Shown here piece by piece: positions 37,991-47,575 of a DNA stretch of 64,000 bases. The notes beneath the pieces are model-generated. The model was given only the letters and a program-made list of their open reading frames with translations. It was not told the origin of the DNA and searched no databases. Numbering within the stretch: position 1 is the first letter of the stretch; each line of letters begins with the position of its first letter. The DNA comes from Pseudoxanthomonas sp. 3HH-4 (GTDB lineage: Bacteria; Pseudomonadota; Gammaproteobacteria; Xanthomonadales; Xanthomonadaceae), in contig NZ_VFPB01000004.1 in the NCBI RefSeq assembly GCF_006716465.1, positions 141,526-205,525 on the forward strand, read 5' to 3'. Made by a program: the position numbers and the translations under genes.

Positions 37991-39571
37991 ATGCGCGCTT
38001 CGTTGATCGCCCTCGTCCTGGCACTGCTGACGGTCCCCGCCCATGCACTGCCGCCGCCCTGCAACTGGGGACAGGTGTACGAGGATCGCAACGGCAACGG
38101 CGCCCGCGATGCGGGGGAACCGGGCTTGCCGGGCATCAAAGTGTCCAACGGCATCGACATCGCGATCACGGATGCGCGGGGCGAATACAGCCTCGGCTAC
38201 GTGGACGGGCGCACGCTCTTCATCATCAAACCGGCTGGCTACGATCTGGCGGTGCGACCGGACGGCTTGCCGGCCCGCTGGCGCAACCTGCAGTACCACG
38301 CCGGGCCAACGCTGAAGTACGGCGGCATACCGCAGCGCCAGCCCGACTGCACGCACTTCGGGCTTCGTCCGCAGGCAGCGACGAAGGACGGCGCACTCGA
38401 CGTACTGCTGTTCGCCGACAGCCAGACGTCTTCGGCGAAGGACGTGGACTACTACTGGCGCGACATCGTGCAGCCGCTGGTCGGCAGGCACGGCGCCGCG
38501 CTGGGCCTGACCCTGGGCGACGTGACCAACGACGACCTGTCGCTCTACCCGCAGATACTGCGCACGACGATGAGCCTGCAGGTGCCATGGCTGTTCATTC
38601 CGGGCAACCACGACCTCGACTTCGATGCCGCCGGCGATGAGGATTCGCTGCGCACGTTCCGCCATCACCTTGGGCCGGACACGTTCGCCTGGGAGGAAGA
38701 GGCGGCGACGTTCATCGGCCTGGATGACGTGATCTACCAGCCAGGTCAGACGCCGTCGTACTTCGGCGGGCTGCGCGCGGACCAGTTCGCCTTCCTGCAG
38801 GCCTACCTGCCGACGGTGCGCAAGGACCGGCTTCTGGTGATCGGCGTGCACATCCCGTTCTACGAGCCGGGAGCACGCGGCTTCCGTCGGGAAGATCGCG
38901 AGCGCCTCTTCGCGATGTTGAAGGATTTCCCGCACGTGCTGCTGCTCAGTGGGCATACCCATACCCAGCGACACTGGTACCACGACGCTTCCTCCGGTTG
39001 GCACGGCCTCCGGCCGCTGCATGAGTACAACGTCGGCGCGACTTGCGGCGCCTACTGGTCGGGTGTCAAGGATGCCGACGGCATTCCCGACACGACGATG
39101 GCCGACGGTACGCCCAATGGCTACGCGCGGTTGCGCGTGCACGCGGGCGGCGAGTACGCGCTGTCGTGGCATCCGGCGCGCGGTGCGGACGACAGCGGCA
39201 TCGGCCTGCACGCGCCGCGTGTGCTGCGCAAGGGCGCGTATCCGGCGTGGGGCGTGTTCGCCAATGTCTACATGGGGGATGCGGAGACCCGTGTGGAATA
39301 CCGCGTCGACGGCGGCGAGTGGAGGCCGATGAAGCGGGTCGAACAACCCGATCCGCGCCTGCTGCTGGAGAACATGCGCGACGACACGGCTGATGCCTTG
39401 CGTGGCTATGACCGATCGCCGGAAGCCGAAGCTTCCCAGCACCTGTGGCGCGGCGCGCTGCCCACTGACCTGGTTGAAGGCGAGCATGCGGTCGAGGTGC
39501 GCGCCTTCGACCGCTGGCGTGGCGAACAATCGGCCCGCACGTCGTATCGCCTGCAGGTGGGAGAGCCCTGA
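37991..39571 (+). CDS. secreted calcineurin-like metallophosphoesterase with N-terminal beta domain
   Basis: The protein has 526 residues and a signal peptide cut near residue 20. Residues about 25-95 are an SdrD-B/carboxypeptidase-like beta domain with VYEDRNGNGARDAGEPG. Then comes a calcineurin-like core with ADSQ (motif I, Gln instead of His), LGDVTNDD, GNHD, GVHIP and SGHTHTQ. A C-terminal beta region of about 150 residues follows. It should hydrolyse a phosphoester or phosphonate in the periplasm or outside the cell; the substrate is unknown. It is followed two bases later by the YdeI-like gene. Confidence 0.88.
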   Translation: MRASLIALVLALLTVPAHALPPPCNWGQVYEDRNGNGARDAGEPGLPGIKVSNGIDIAITDARGEYSLGYVDGRTLFIIKPAGYDLAVRPDGLPARWRNLQYHAGPTLKYGGIPQRQPDCTHFGLRPQAATKDGALDVLLFADSQTSSAKDVDYYWRDIVQPLVGRHGAALGLTLGDVTNDDLSLYPQILRTTMSLQVPWLFIPGNHDLDFDAAGDEDSLRTFRHHLGPDTFAWEEEAATFIGLDDVIYQPGQTPSYFGGLRADQFAFLQAYLPTVRKDRLLVIGVHIPFYEPGARGFRREDRERLFAMLKDFPHVLLLSGHTHTQRHWYHDASSGWHGLRPLHEYNVGATCGAYWSGVKDADGIPDTTMADGTPNGYARLRVHAGGEYALSWHPARGADDSGIGLHAPRVLRKGAYPAWGVFANVYMGDAETRVEYRVDGGEWRPMKRVEQPDPRLLLENMRDDTADALRGYDRSPEAEASQHLWRGALPTDLVEGEHAVEVRAFDRWRGEQSARTSYRLQVGEP

Positions 39572-39573
39572 TC

Positions 39574-40149
39574 ATGGCCGCGACGGAACTTCCCATCGAG
39601 CACTTCGTGGACGCCGCCGCGTGGGAGCACTGGCTGGAGCGCCATGCCACGTCCGAAGGCGTGTGGCTCAGGATCGCGAAGAAGGACTCGGGCATTGCGT
39701 CGGTGAGCTATGCGGAAGCGCTTGACGTGGCGCTGTGCCATGGCTGGATCGATGGGCAGAAGAAGGGTTTCGACGCGCAGTGCTTCCTGCAGCGTTTCAC
39801 GCCGCGTCGTTCGCGCAGCACGTGGTCCAAGATCAACGTCGCCAAGATCGAGGTACTGGTCGCGGCAGGACGGATGCGGCCGGCGGGCATGCGCGAAGTC
39901 GAGGCGGCCAAGGCCGATGGTCGCTGGGATGCGGCCTACGACGGCGCCAGATCGATGGACGTGCCGGCCGAACTCGCCCAGGCGTTGGCGAAGAATCGCA
40001 AGGCCAAGGCCTTCTTCGACGCACTCGACAGGACCAACCGGTATGCCGTGTGTTGGCGCGTGCAGACCGCTGTGAAGCTCGAAACGAAACGGGCGCGGGT
40101 GGAGAAACTGGTCGCTATGCTGGCGCGCGGTGAGAAGATCCACGCCTGA
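39574..40149 (+). CDS. YdeI/OmpD-associated family protein
   Basis: A 191-residue soluble protein of the YdeI family with HWLERHATSEGVWLR, then ALCHGWIDGQKKG and RSRSTWSKIN. Members are linked to antimicrobial peptide or bacteriocin tolerance, without a known mechanism. It starts two bases after the metallophosphoesterase stop and probably shares its transcript. Confidence 0.85.
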   Translation: MAATELPIEHFVDAAAWEHWLERHATSEGVWLRIAKKDSGIASVSYAEALDVALCHGWIDGQKKGFDAQCFLQRFTPRRSRSTWSKINVAKIEVLVAAGRMRPAGMREVEAAKADGRWDAAYDGARSMDVPAELAQALAKNRKAKAFFDALDRTNRYAVCWRVQTAVKLETKRARVEKLVAMLARGEKIHA

Positions 40150-40162
40150 CGCCTTGAACGAA

Positions 40163-40185
40163 AACGCCTCCCGATGGGAGGCGTT
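40163..40185. terminator. intrinsic hairpin between convergent genes
   Basis: A ten-bp stem (AACGCCTCCC 40163-40172 with 40176-40185) closes a GAT loop. The T-run follows on the minus strand (TTTTCG), so it best serves the DMT exporter operon. On the plus strand it is a hairpin without a T-run. Confidence 0.75.
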
Positions 40186-40313
40186 CCATGTCCTTGCGGG
40201 CGAGCGGAGGCTGGCGGGCGAGGCATGCGTGGCTGGCTGGCGTTGGCTGGCTTGCGACGTGCGCGCAGTCTAGGGAAACACATCCCGACATGCGGAAACG
40301 CGAATCGCTCTCA

Positions 40314-41192
40314 TCAACGCGAACGGCTCGCATGCACGCTGAGCCACGCACCGATCATGAGCAATGCGATCGCCACGGCTTGTATCCAATGCGCCTGCGC
40401 GCGCCCCGACGCCACCAGCAGCAAGGTCGACAGCAATGGCGCCAGATAGGACAGACTGCCCAGCAAGGCGATATCGCCGCGCTTGGTGCCGTGGTCCCAC
40501 ATCCAGAACGCGGCACCCACCGGGCCGATGCCCATGAGCACCAGCACGGCCCACTGGCTTGCGGTGGGAGTGATCGTCTCCTCGCCCAGCAGGTGCGCGA
40601 TGGCGCCCAGCACCGCGACGCCCGTGCAGGCCACGGTGATCGCCGCGCTGGGCACCTCGGCGTGGCGTCGGTTGAGTACCGAATACAGTGACCAGATCAA
40701 CGCCGCGCCCAACGCGGCAACATAGCCGGGGACATGCAATGGCTCGATCTGCAGGCTGCGCCCGCGGGTCACCAGCAGTACCGCCGCGATCAGGCCCAGG
40801 CCGGTGCCCAGCCACTGGCCGGGACGCACGGAGACACCACCGAACAGGCCTGCGAACACCACGATCAGCAGCGGCCACAGGTAGTTGAGCAGATTGGCTT
40901 CCACGGCCGGTGCGCGCTTCAGCGCGATGAAGTAGAGCGCGTGATAGCCGAACAGGGCGAGCGTGGACAGCGCGAATGCGGGCAGCGGCTGGCGCAGTTC
41001 GCGCCAACCTGCGCTGCCGCGCACGCCTGCGCGCAGAAGTCCCAGTACGGCGGCGATGCCGAAGCCGATGGCCAGCACCTGGAAAGGCGGCAGGTTGCCC
41101 GTCGCCGTCGTCAACAATGCCAGCGACGCCCACAGCAGGATCGCGACCAGCCCCGCCAGGGTGGCACGGCGCTGCGAAGCGGTGTCGATCAC
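40314..41192 (-). CDS. DMT superfamily exporter (EamA, YddG-like)
   Basis: A 292-residue protein with ten predicted hydrophobic helices in two EamA repeats. The [19 protein letters not shown] and [13 protein letters not shown] regions resemble YddG-type aromatic amino acid exporters. It overlaps mtnC by four bases and closes the methionine-salvage group, so its cargo might be a methionine-salvage product or amino acid. That link is only positional. Confidence 0.85.
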   Translation of the reverse strand: MIDTASQRRATLAGLVAILLWASLALLTTATGNLPPFQVLAIGFGIAAVLGLLRAGVRGSAGWRELRQPLPAFALSTLALFGYHALYFIALKRAPAVEANLLNYLWPLLIVVFAGLFGGVSVRPGQWLGTGLGLIAAVLLVTRGRSLQIEPLHVPGYVAALGAALIWSLYSVLNRRHAEVPSAAITVACTGVAVLGAIAHLLGEETITPTASQWAVLVLMGIGPVGAAFWMWDHGTKRGDIALLGSLSYLAPLLSTLLLVASGRAQAHWIQAVAIALLMIGAWLSVHASRSR

Positions 41193-41893
41193 GCGATGGG
41201 CAGCTCGATGTCAGCGAAGGAGTCGACACGCACGTGGCCACGTGCCGCGTCGCCTTCGCGCGGCGTGGGGTAGTCGTCCAGCCGGTCGATCAGGCACGTC
41301 TGCAGGCCGGCATCGCGCGCGGCATCCAGTTCTTCCACGACGTCGGACAGGAACAGGATGTCCCCGGGTGGCACACCGATGCGATCGGCGATGGCCCGGT
41401 AACTGGCTGCCTCGCGCTTGCCGCCCATTTCGGTATCGAACCAGCCCGAGAACATCGGCGACAGGTCGCCAGCGTCACTGTGACCGAAGAACAGTTTCTG
41501 TGCCGGCACCGAACCGGATGAATAGACGTAGAGCGGGTAACCCTGTGCATGCCAGTTGCGCAACGCGGGTGCGGCATCGGGGTAGATGTGGGCGGTGAAA
41601 TCCGCATCGCGGTAGCCGGCTTCCCAGACCAGGCCCTGCAGTGCCTTCAGCGCGGTGTGCTTGCGATCCTGGTCGATCCAGCCCTGCAGCGTTTCCACGA
41701 TGACGTCATCGCTGCAGATGCTGCCGTGCTCGGTGGCCACGACATCCAGCCAGCGACGCACCTCCGGGTCGTCGCCGTGCTCGCGCACGAAGCCGGGCAG
41801 GGCGCGGCGCGCGTACGGGAACAGCACGTCCTTCACGAACGAGATGCTGCTGGTGGTGCCTTCGATGTCGGTGAGGATGGCGGAAACGGGCAT
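41189..41893 (-). CDS. mtnC: enolase-phosphatase E1
   Basis: A 234-residue HAD enzyme that enolises and dephosphorylates diketomethylthiopentyl phosphate to acireductone in methionine salvage. The HAD motifs are LTDIEGT (nucleophile Asp near residue 9), YSSGSV and [20 protein letters not shown] 41893 gives the family N-terminus. It is downstream of mtnD by 95 bp, which holds a short inverted repeat. Confidence 0.95.
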   Translation of the reverse strand: MPVSAILTDIEGTTSSISFVKDVLFPYARRALPGFVREHGDDPEVRRWLDVVATEHGSICSDDVIVETLQGWIDQDRKHTALKALQGLVWEAGYRDADFTAHIYPDAAPALRNWHAQGYPLYVYSSGSVPAQKLFFGHSDAGDLSPMFSGWFDTEMGGKREAASYRAIADRIGVPPGDILFLSDVVEELDAARDAGLQTCLIDRLDDYPTPREGDAARGHVRVDSFADIELPIA

Positions 41894-41988
41894 GGCGATC
41901 TTCAAGGTTGCTGTAGAGCGGAGCTCGCTCCTCTGCTGGTGTTCGGGGCACGGTCGTGCAGCCGGGCAAGCCCGGGCCGCATGATCGA

Positions 41989-42549
41989 TCAATGCCCGTC
42001 GGTCAGGCCTTCGTAGCGTGGGAACTGCTGCGCCAAAGTAGTGCCGGTGAAGTGGCCGACCCAGCCGTCCGGTTCGGTGAAGAAGCGGATCGCGACGAAA
42101 CTCGGCTCCGGCCCCATGTCGAACCAGTGCAGCGTGCTGTCGGGCACGCCGATCAGGTCGTCCTGCACGCATTCGATTTCATAGACCTTGTCGCCCACGT
42201 GCAGCGTGAACAGGCCCGAGCCCGCGACAAAGAAGCGCACCTCGTCTTCCTTGTGGTAGTGCTCGTCCAGGAACTTGGCGCGCATCGCCTCGCGCTGCGG
42301 GTTGTCCGGCGCGATGCTGACGACGTCGACGGTCTTGAAGCCGCGCTCGGCGACCAGCCGGTCGATGTCGGCGCGGTAGGCGTCGATCACGTCTTCCGGC
42401 GGCGCGCCGGGTTCGATCGCCTTGGTCGCCTTCCAGCGTTCGAAGGTCACGCCGAGCTTCTTCAGCTCGGTGGCGATGAAGTCGGGATCGTAACTGGCGA
42501 ACTCCGGCGTGGCCGGGTCGGATTCGCTGAAGATGCGCAGACGGCTCAT
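41989..42549 (-). CDS. mtnD: acireductone dioxygenase
   Basis: A 186-residue cupin that cuts acireductone to the methionine precursor KMTB and formate (with Fe). The metal ligands are in [12 protein letters not shown] (two His and one Glu), with a further His in STLHWFD. It stands between mtnB and mtnC. With Ni bound the enzyme can take a different route giving CO. Confidence 0.96.
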   Translation of the reverse strand: MSRLRIFSESDPATPEFASYDPDFIATELKKLGVTFERWKATKAIEPGAPPEDVIDAYRADIDRLVAERGFKTVDVVSIAPDNPQREAMRAKFLDEHYHKEDEVRFFVAGSGLFTLHVGDKVYEIECVQDDLIGVPDSTLHWFDMGPEPSFVAIRFFTEPDGWVGHFTGTTLAQQFPRYEGLTDGH

Positions 42550-42646
42550 GGCGGTATGGCGTGAGGCGACGGGGTGGGGCCGCTAGGGTACCAGACCGGT
42601 CCGCGTGGCCTGGTGGGAAACGGAACGCCCGGATAACCGCCGGGTA

Positions 42647-43288
42647 TCAGCGGCGGCAGCCCAGCTTGCGCAGCTCCAGTTCGGCCGCGAACAGGAACTC
42701 GAACGCCTCCAGGTGGCGGCGGGCCTCGGCCATCGTGCGGCCCCAGGCGTAGAGGCCGTGTCCGTCGATCAGGTAGCCCCACAGCGGCTGGTTGTCGAGC
42801 AGCGCGTCCACCTGGGCGGCCAGCGTGGGCATGTCCTGGGTGTTGGCGAACACAGGCACGTCGATGGCCATCTCGTGCGTGCTGTTGCCGTGGAAGGCCT
42901 TCAGCAGTTCGAAGCCTTCCAGGCGGACGTGCCCGGCGCCGGCGAACAGCCGCGACGCCACCGTCTGCACCAGCGAATGCGTGTGCAGCACGCAGCCGAT
43001 CTCGGGGTAGCGGCGGTACAACTGCGTATGCAGCAGCGTCTCGGCTGATGGGCGGTGGTCGCTGCCGACGGCCTTGCCCTCGAAGTCCACTACCATGATG
43101 TCCGCCTCCACCAGCCGACCCTTGTCGCGGCCGGAGACGGTGATGGCGGCATGCCGTTCGTCCAGGCGCTGCGAGAAGTTGCTGCTGGTGGCCGGCGTCC
43201 AGCCCAGCTGCGACAGCTCGCGCACGTTGGAGATGATGGACTGCGCGCGGTCGCGCAGCAGGTCGGCGTCGTAGGGCAGGGCGTTCAT
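42647..43288 (-). CDS. mtnB: methylthioribulose-1-phosphate dehydratase
   Basis: This class II aldolase-fold enzyme (213 residues) dehydrates MTRu-1-P. The zinc site is in HTHSL and the conserved DGHGLYAWG block. It overlaps none of its neighbours; ATG 43288 is chosen because it gives family length. mtnA and mtnK or an MTA phosphorylase are not in the window, so they must lie elsewhere. Confidence 0.94.
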   Translation of the reverse strand: MNALPYDADLLRDRAQSIISNVRELSQLGWTPATSSNFSQRLDERHAAITVSGRDKGRLVEADIMVVDFEGKAVGSDHRPSAETLLHTQLYRRYPEIGCVLHTHSLVQTVASRLFAGAGHVRLEGFELLKAFHGNSTHEMAIDVPVFANTQDMPTLAAQVDALLDNQPLWGYLIDGHGLYAWGRTMAEARRHLEAFEFLFAAELELRKLGCRR

Positions 43289-43404
43289 GCCGCGCATTCT
43301 AGCGGAACCGCCTTGCCGGTCCTGCACGTGGATTGATCCTGCTCAATGCGCGCGTCGGTCCGATGTCCAAGACTGCAGACTTCTTCCCGCAGGTGCCCAG
43401 CCAG

Positions 43405-43734
43405 ATGAGCCACGATGCCTCCCGCCGCCGTTTCCTGACCACCACCCTGACCGCCGCCGCCGTGGCGCCCTTGGCCTGGCACGCGATGCGCGCCGATGCC
43501 GCCGCGCCCGCCACCCTCCCCAAGCTGGCAGCCGACAATCCGACCGCCAAGGCGCTGGCCTACAGCGAGAATGCCGCGACCGTGAAGCACCCCAAGCACA
43601 AGGCGGGCGACCACTGCGCCAACTGCAATTTCTTCAAGGCGCCTGCCACGCAGGCCTATGGTCCGTGCACGCTGTTTCCAAAGAACTCGGTGGCCGCAAA
43701 GGGCTGGTGCAGTGCCTGGGCCAAGAAACCCTGA
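43405..43734 (+). CDS. high-potential iron-sulfur protein (HiPIP)
   Basis: The product is a 109-residue periplasmic electron carrier with a Tat signal (SRRRFL at residues 6-11, then a hydrophobic stretch). The four Fe4S4 ligands are Cys71, Cys74, Cys88 and Cys102. ATG 43405 places the twin arginines at the usual distance; ATGs at 43333 and 43363 would lengthen the N-terminus. It probably links electron-transfer complexes to an oxidase or reductase. Divergent from mtnB. Confidence 0.93.
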   Translation: MSHDASRRRFLTTTLTAAAVAPLAWHAMRADAAAPATLPKLAADNPTAKALAYSENAATVKHPKHKAGDHCANCNFFKAPATQAYGPCTLFPKNSVAAKGWCSAWAKKP

Positions 43735-43757
43735 CCCCGTGTGCATCCGGTGTGCAG

Positions 43758-43787
43758 AAAAAAAGCGCGGCAGGGCCGCGCTTTTTT
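43758..43787. terminator. bidirectional intrinsic terminator
   Basis: AAGCGCGGC (43763-43771) pairs with GCCGCGCTT (43775-43783) around AGG. It has A7 on the left and T6 on the right, so it serves both HiPIP and the convergent permease. Confidence 0.92.
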
Positions 43788-43812
43788 AATGCTGCCACCG
43801 ATGCAGGTAGGT

Positions 43813-45243
43813 TCAGCGCTGGCCGCGCAGGCGGCTGTGGCGATATCCGTACAGGAAATAGATCAGGAAACCCACTGCGGTCCAGACCGCCATCAGCATC
43901 CAGTTGTGGGCCGTCATCGCCGACAGCAAGGCCATGCAGCTCAGCACGCCGAGCGAGCAGATCAGCCAGGCGGCGGGAATGCGGAACGGACGCGGGAGGT
44001 CGGGCTGGGTACGGCGCAGGACCAGCACGCCGATGCAGACCGAGGCGAAGGCGATCAGCGTGCCCATCGAGGTCAGTTCGCCCAGCACATCGAGCGGGAA
44101 CAGCGCCGCCAGAAGGGCGATGCCGATGCCGGTGATCACGGTGTTGATGTGCGGCGTGCGGTATTCGGGGTGGATCTTGGTGAACACCGGCGGCAGCAGG
44201 CCGTCGCGACCCATGATCATGAAGATGCGCGGTTGGCCGATGATCATCACCAGCACCACCGAGGACAGGCCGATCAGGGCGCCGATCTCCACCGTGACCC
44301 GCAGCCAGCCCAGTTCCGGATGGGCCGCAACCGCAGTCACGACAGGTTCGGCCGTGCCCAGGGCCGTGTAGGGCACCAGGCCCGTCATCACCGCCGCCAT
44401 GGCGATGTACAGCACGGTGCAGATGGCCAGCGAGGCCAGCATGCCGACGGGAAGATCCTTCTGCGGGCGATGCGATTCCTGCGCCGCCACCGAGACCGCC
44501 TCGAAGCCGATGTAGGCGAAGAACACCATCGCCGCGCCGCGCAACACGCCATCCCAGCCGAACTTGCCGGGGCCTTCGTTGGCGGGGATGAAGGGCTGCC
44601 AGTTGGAAGGGTCGACGTACTTCCAGCCGGCGATGATGACCAGCACGATCAGGCCGGTCTTCAGCACCACCATCGCCATGTTCATGGCCGACGACTTGCG
44701 GATGCCCACGTAGCACAACCAGGTCAGCAGCAGCACGATGACGGCGGCCGGGACGTTGGCGATGGCACCGGTCGGGCGAAGCTGCGCATCCAGTGGTGCG
44801 CTGACGAACGCCTTGGGCAGGAAGATGTCGAAGTGTTCGAGCAGGCTGAGGAAATAGCCGGTCCAGCTGACCGCGACCGCCGACGCTGACACGCCGTACT
44901 CGAGGACCAGCATCCACCCGATGAACCACGCGGTGAGTTCGCCCAGCGTGGCGTAAGTGTAGGTGTAGGCGCTGCCGGAGACCGGCACCATCGCAGCGAA
45001 CTCCGCGTAGGCCAGCGCGCAGAAGGTGCAGCAGATCGCCGCCAGTACGAACGACAGCATGATCGCCGGCCCGGCGTGGTTGGCCGCCGCCTGTCCGGTG
45101 ATGACGAAGATACCGCCACCGATCACTGCACCGATGCCGAGCGCGGTCAGACCCCAGGGGCCAAGCGTACGGCGCAGGCTGAGCCCTTCGGCTTCTTGAT
45201 GGGCGGCATGGGGGTGCTTGGTGGCGAGGAGCTGTCGGAGCAT
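43813..45243 (-). CDS. APC-family amino acid permease
   Basis: A 476-residue inner-membrane transporter with 12-13 hydrophobic helices. The first helix has the APC signature GIGAVIGGGIFVITG, followed by MVPVSGSAYTYTYATLGE. It is closest to cationic amino acid transporter-like members (YfnA/CAT group). ATG 45243 puts the first helix at the proper place. It is a close paralog of the next gene. Confidence 0.92.
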   Translation of the reverse strand: MLRQLLATKHPHAAHQEAEGLSLRRTLGPWGLTALGIGAVIGGGIFVITGQAAANHAGPAIMLSFVLAAICCTFCALAYAEFAAMVPVSGSAYTYTYATLGELTAWFIGWMLVLEYGVSASAVAVSWTGYFLSLLEHFDIFLPKAFVSAPLDAQLRPTGAIANVPAAVIVLLLTWLCYVGIRKSSAMNMAMVVLKTGLIVLVIIAGWKYVDPSNWQPFIPANEGPGKFGWDGVLRGAAMVFFAYIGFEAVSVAAQESHRPQKDLPVGMLASLAICTVLYIAMAAVMTGLVPYTALGTAEPVVTAVAAHPELGWLRVTVEIGALIGLSSVVLVMIIGQPRIFMIMGRDGLLPPVFTKIHPEYRTPHINTVITGIGIALLAALFPLDVLGELTSMGTLIAFASVCIGVLVLRRTQPDLPRPFRIPAAWLICSLGVLSCMALLSAMTAHNWMLMAVWTAVGFLIYFLYGYRHSRLRGQR

Positions 45244-45280
45244 CGTGCGTGTTCCTGGAACGGGTTCGATGAGGTCAACC

Positions 45281-45310
45281 AAAAAGGCCGGCGGTGCGTC
45301 CGCCGGCCTT
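45281..45310 (-). terminator. intrinsic terminator between the two permease genes
   Basis: An 11-bp stem (45284-45294 with 45300-45310) with a TGCGT loop is followed on the minus strand by T5. It ends the transcript of the upstream permease. Confidence 0.92.
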
Positions 45311-45318
45311 GAAGGGGA

Positions 45319-46809
45319 TCAGGCCTTCTGCCTGAGTTTGCTGTTCCGGAAGCCGTAGGCGAAATAGATCAGCTGGCCCAGCACGGTCCAGGCCACGAAG
45401 ATCTGCCAGTGCTCCATGAACGACTGCAGGAACAGGAACAGGCAGGCGAGCACGCCCACCGGGCAGATCAGCCAGAACATCGGCACGCGGAACGGCCGGT
45501 TGAGGTCAGGACGGGTGAAGCGCAGCACCAGCACGCCGAGGCACACCGTGGCGAAGGCCAGCAGCGTCCCCATCGACACCAGTTCGCCGAGCACGCTGAG
45601 TGGCATGAAGCCGGCGAGCAGGCAGGCCAGCACGCCGACGATGATCGTGCCGACGTAGGGCGTATGGAACTTCGGATGCACCTTGCCGAACAGGCGTGGC
45701 AGCAGTCCGTCCCGGGACATCGAATAGAAGATGCGCGGCTGTGCCATCAGCATGACCAGGATCACCGACGACAGGCCGGCAATGGCGCCGATCTCCACCG
45801 CGGTCTTGAGCCAGCCCACGCTGGCCCCGGGATCGGCCTTGAGGACCTCTTCCAGTGCCGTGGCCACCGGCTTGGCGGTGCCCAGCAGGGTGTAGTGGGT
45901 CATGCCGGTCAGCACCGCGCAGACAGCGATGTAGATGACGGTGCAGATGGCCAGCGAGCCGAGGATGCCCTTGGGCATGTCGCGTTGCGGGTTCTTGGCT
46001 TCGCCGGCGGCGGTGGAGACCGCGTCGAAGCCGATGTAAGCGAAGAACACGATGGTCGCCGCGCGGAACACGCCGTCCATGCCGAACTGGCCGGGGCCGG
46101 TGTTCTCGGGAATGAAAGGAGTCCAGTTCGCCGGGTCGATGTACTGGATGCCAAAGCCGAGGAAGGCCGCGATCACGACCACCTTGATCGCGACGATGAT
46201 CGAGTTGACGAAGGCGGACTGGGTGATGCCGACGTAGCACAGGCCACTGACCGCAGCGACGATCAGCACCGCAGGCAGGTTGATGATGCCTGCGGTGGCG
46301 ACGAATCCGCCATTGGCCCACGTGATCGGCGCTGTCGCCAACTGCTCGGGAAAGGGCACGCCCAACGTGCCGGTGAGGAAGCTCACCAGGTAGCCCGACC
46401 AGCCCACCGCGACGGTGGACGATGCGAACAGGTATTCCAGCACCAAGCACCAGCCGATGAACCAGGCCACGGCCTCGCCCAGGGTGGCGTAGGAGTACGA
46501 ATACGCGCTGCCGGACACCGGCATCATCGAGGCGAACTCGGCGTAGCAGAGGCCGGCCATGGCGCAGGCGAAGCCCGCAATCACGAAGCTCAGCATGATG
46601 GCGGGGCCGGCGTGGTTGGCGGCGGCCTGGCCGGTCAGCACGAAGATGCCTGCACCGATGACTGCGCCCACGCCCAGCAGCACGAGGTGTTTGGCGGTCA
46701 GGGTCCGCTTCAGACTGCTTTCGCCGTCCAGGCTGCCTTCGAAAGGTTCACCGGCATCGATATGTCCTGCCGGTGCGACCGGCTTGACCCTGAACAGAGC
46801 TTTGAGCAT
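45319..46809 (-). CDS. APC-family amino acid permease, paralog
   Basis: A 496-residue transporter with the same architecture, GVGAVIGAGIFVLTG in the first helix and MMPVSGSAYSYSYATLGE. The N-terminal 45 residues are soluble and longer than in the neighbouring paralog. Many blocks are nearly identical between the two genes, so they arose by tandem duplication. A terminator between them suggests separate regulation. Substrate specificity is not visible. Confidence 0.92.
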   Translation of the reverse strand: MLKALFRVKPVAPAGHIDAGEPFEGSLDGESSLKRTLTAKHLVLLGVGAVIGAGIFVLTGQAAANHAGPAIMLSFVIAGFACAMAGLCYAEFASMMPVSGSAYSYSYATLGEAVAWFIGWCLVLEYLFASSTVAVGWSGYLVSFLTGTLGVPFPEQLATAPITWANGGFVATAGIINLPAVLIVAAVSGLCYVGITQSAFVNSIIVAIKVVVIAAFLGFGIQYIDPANWTPFIPENTGPGQFGMDGVFRAATIVFFAYIGFDAVSTAAGEAKNPQRDMPKGILGSLAICTVIYIAVCAVLTGMTHYTLLGTAKPVATALEEVLKADPGASVGWLKTAVEIGAIAGLSSVILVMLMAQPRIFYSMSRDGLLPRLFGKVHPKFHTPYVGTIIVGVLACLLAGFMPLSVLGELVSMGTLLAFATVCLGVLVLRFTRPDLNRPFRVPMFWLICPVGVLACLFLFLQSFMEHWQIFVAWTVLGQLIYFAYGFRNSKLRQKA

Positions 46810-46996
46810 TCGCAGCGTCCCCTTGCAAGACTGGATGCCGGCGGAAAGACCCGCCAGGCGGTGGCAACTGTCATGGGGAGGCGCCCCCACGGAAGGCCGT
46901 ACCTTGCCAAAGCGAGCGGGGGATCACAAGCGCGGTTGCAGCATGCCGGGCGATAATCACGACACCACCGACCTGCCCGCAAGGAAAAAACACGCC

Positions 46997-47545
46997 GTGT
47001 CAGTCGCTTACACTGCCCTTCGCGCACATCTGGCCGATTACGGACACCGCTGGCCCGACGAACAGGCGGTGGTCGCGCAGTTTCTCGAGCTGCTGGACGA
47101 TCCGGCCAACCCGCTGCTCCGCGAGCGCCTGGAAGGGCATCTCACGGGCGGCGCCTGGCTGGTCAGCGCCGATGGCCAACGCACGCTGCTGACCCACCAC
47201 CGCAAGCTGGGCCGATGGCTGCAACTGGGCGGCCATGCCGACGGTGACGAGGACATGGCGCGCGTGGCACTGAAGGAAGCCGAGGAAGAATCCGGGCTGT
47301 CCGACCTGTCCGTGGAAGGCGGCATCTTCGACCTTGACCGCCACTGGATTCCCGAACGCAAGGACGTGCCGGGCCACTGGCACTACGACATACGTTACGT
47401 GGTGCGTGCCAACGGCAGCGAGGATTACGTGGTCAGCGAGGAGTCGCTGGACCTGGCGTGGCGCGAGATCGCACCCATCGCCGATGAGACCGACGAGTCC
47501 CTCAGCCGCATGGCCCGCAAATGGCTGGCGTGCAACACGGCGTAG
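46997..47545 (+). CDS. Nudix hydrolase
   Basis: From GTG 46997 (AAGGA upstream) the protein has 182 residues; ATG 46943 would add 18. The Nudix box reads GHADGDEDMARVALKEAEEESGL in positions matching GX5EX7REUXEEXGU, with Lys replacing the usual Arg. It should cleave a nucleoside diphosphate linked to another group; the substrate is unknown. Its TAG stop lies in a GTAG repeat. Confidence 0.87.
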   Translation: MSVAYTALRAHLADYGHRWPDEQAVVAQFLELLDDPANPLLRERLEGHLTGGAWLVSADGQRTLLTHHRKLGRWLQLGGHADGDEDMARVALKEAEEESGLSDLSVEGGIFDLDRHWIPERKDVPGHWHYDIRYVVRANGSEDYVVSEESLDLAWREIAPIADETDESLSRMARKWLACNTA

Positions 47546-47563
47546 GGTAGGCCCTGGCCCACC
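47542..47563. repeat. single GTAGGG REP-like element
   Basis: GTAGGGTAGGCCCTGGCCCACC is a solo copy of the family found as pairs after argF' and argE. Its GTAG again supplies the stop codon of the upstream gene. Confidence 0.75.
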
Positions 47564-47575
47564 GCACCGCGGATA

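Noticed and set aside
46810..46942. Possible riboswitch upstream of the APC permease
   Set aside because: A GC-rich hairpin is present but none of the glycine, lysine or other aptamer cores I know can be seen.
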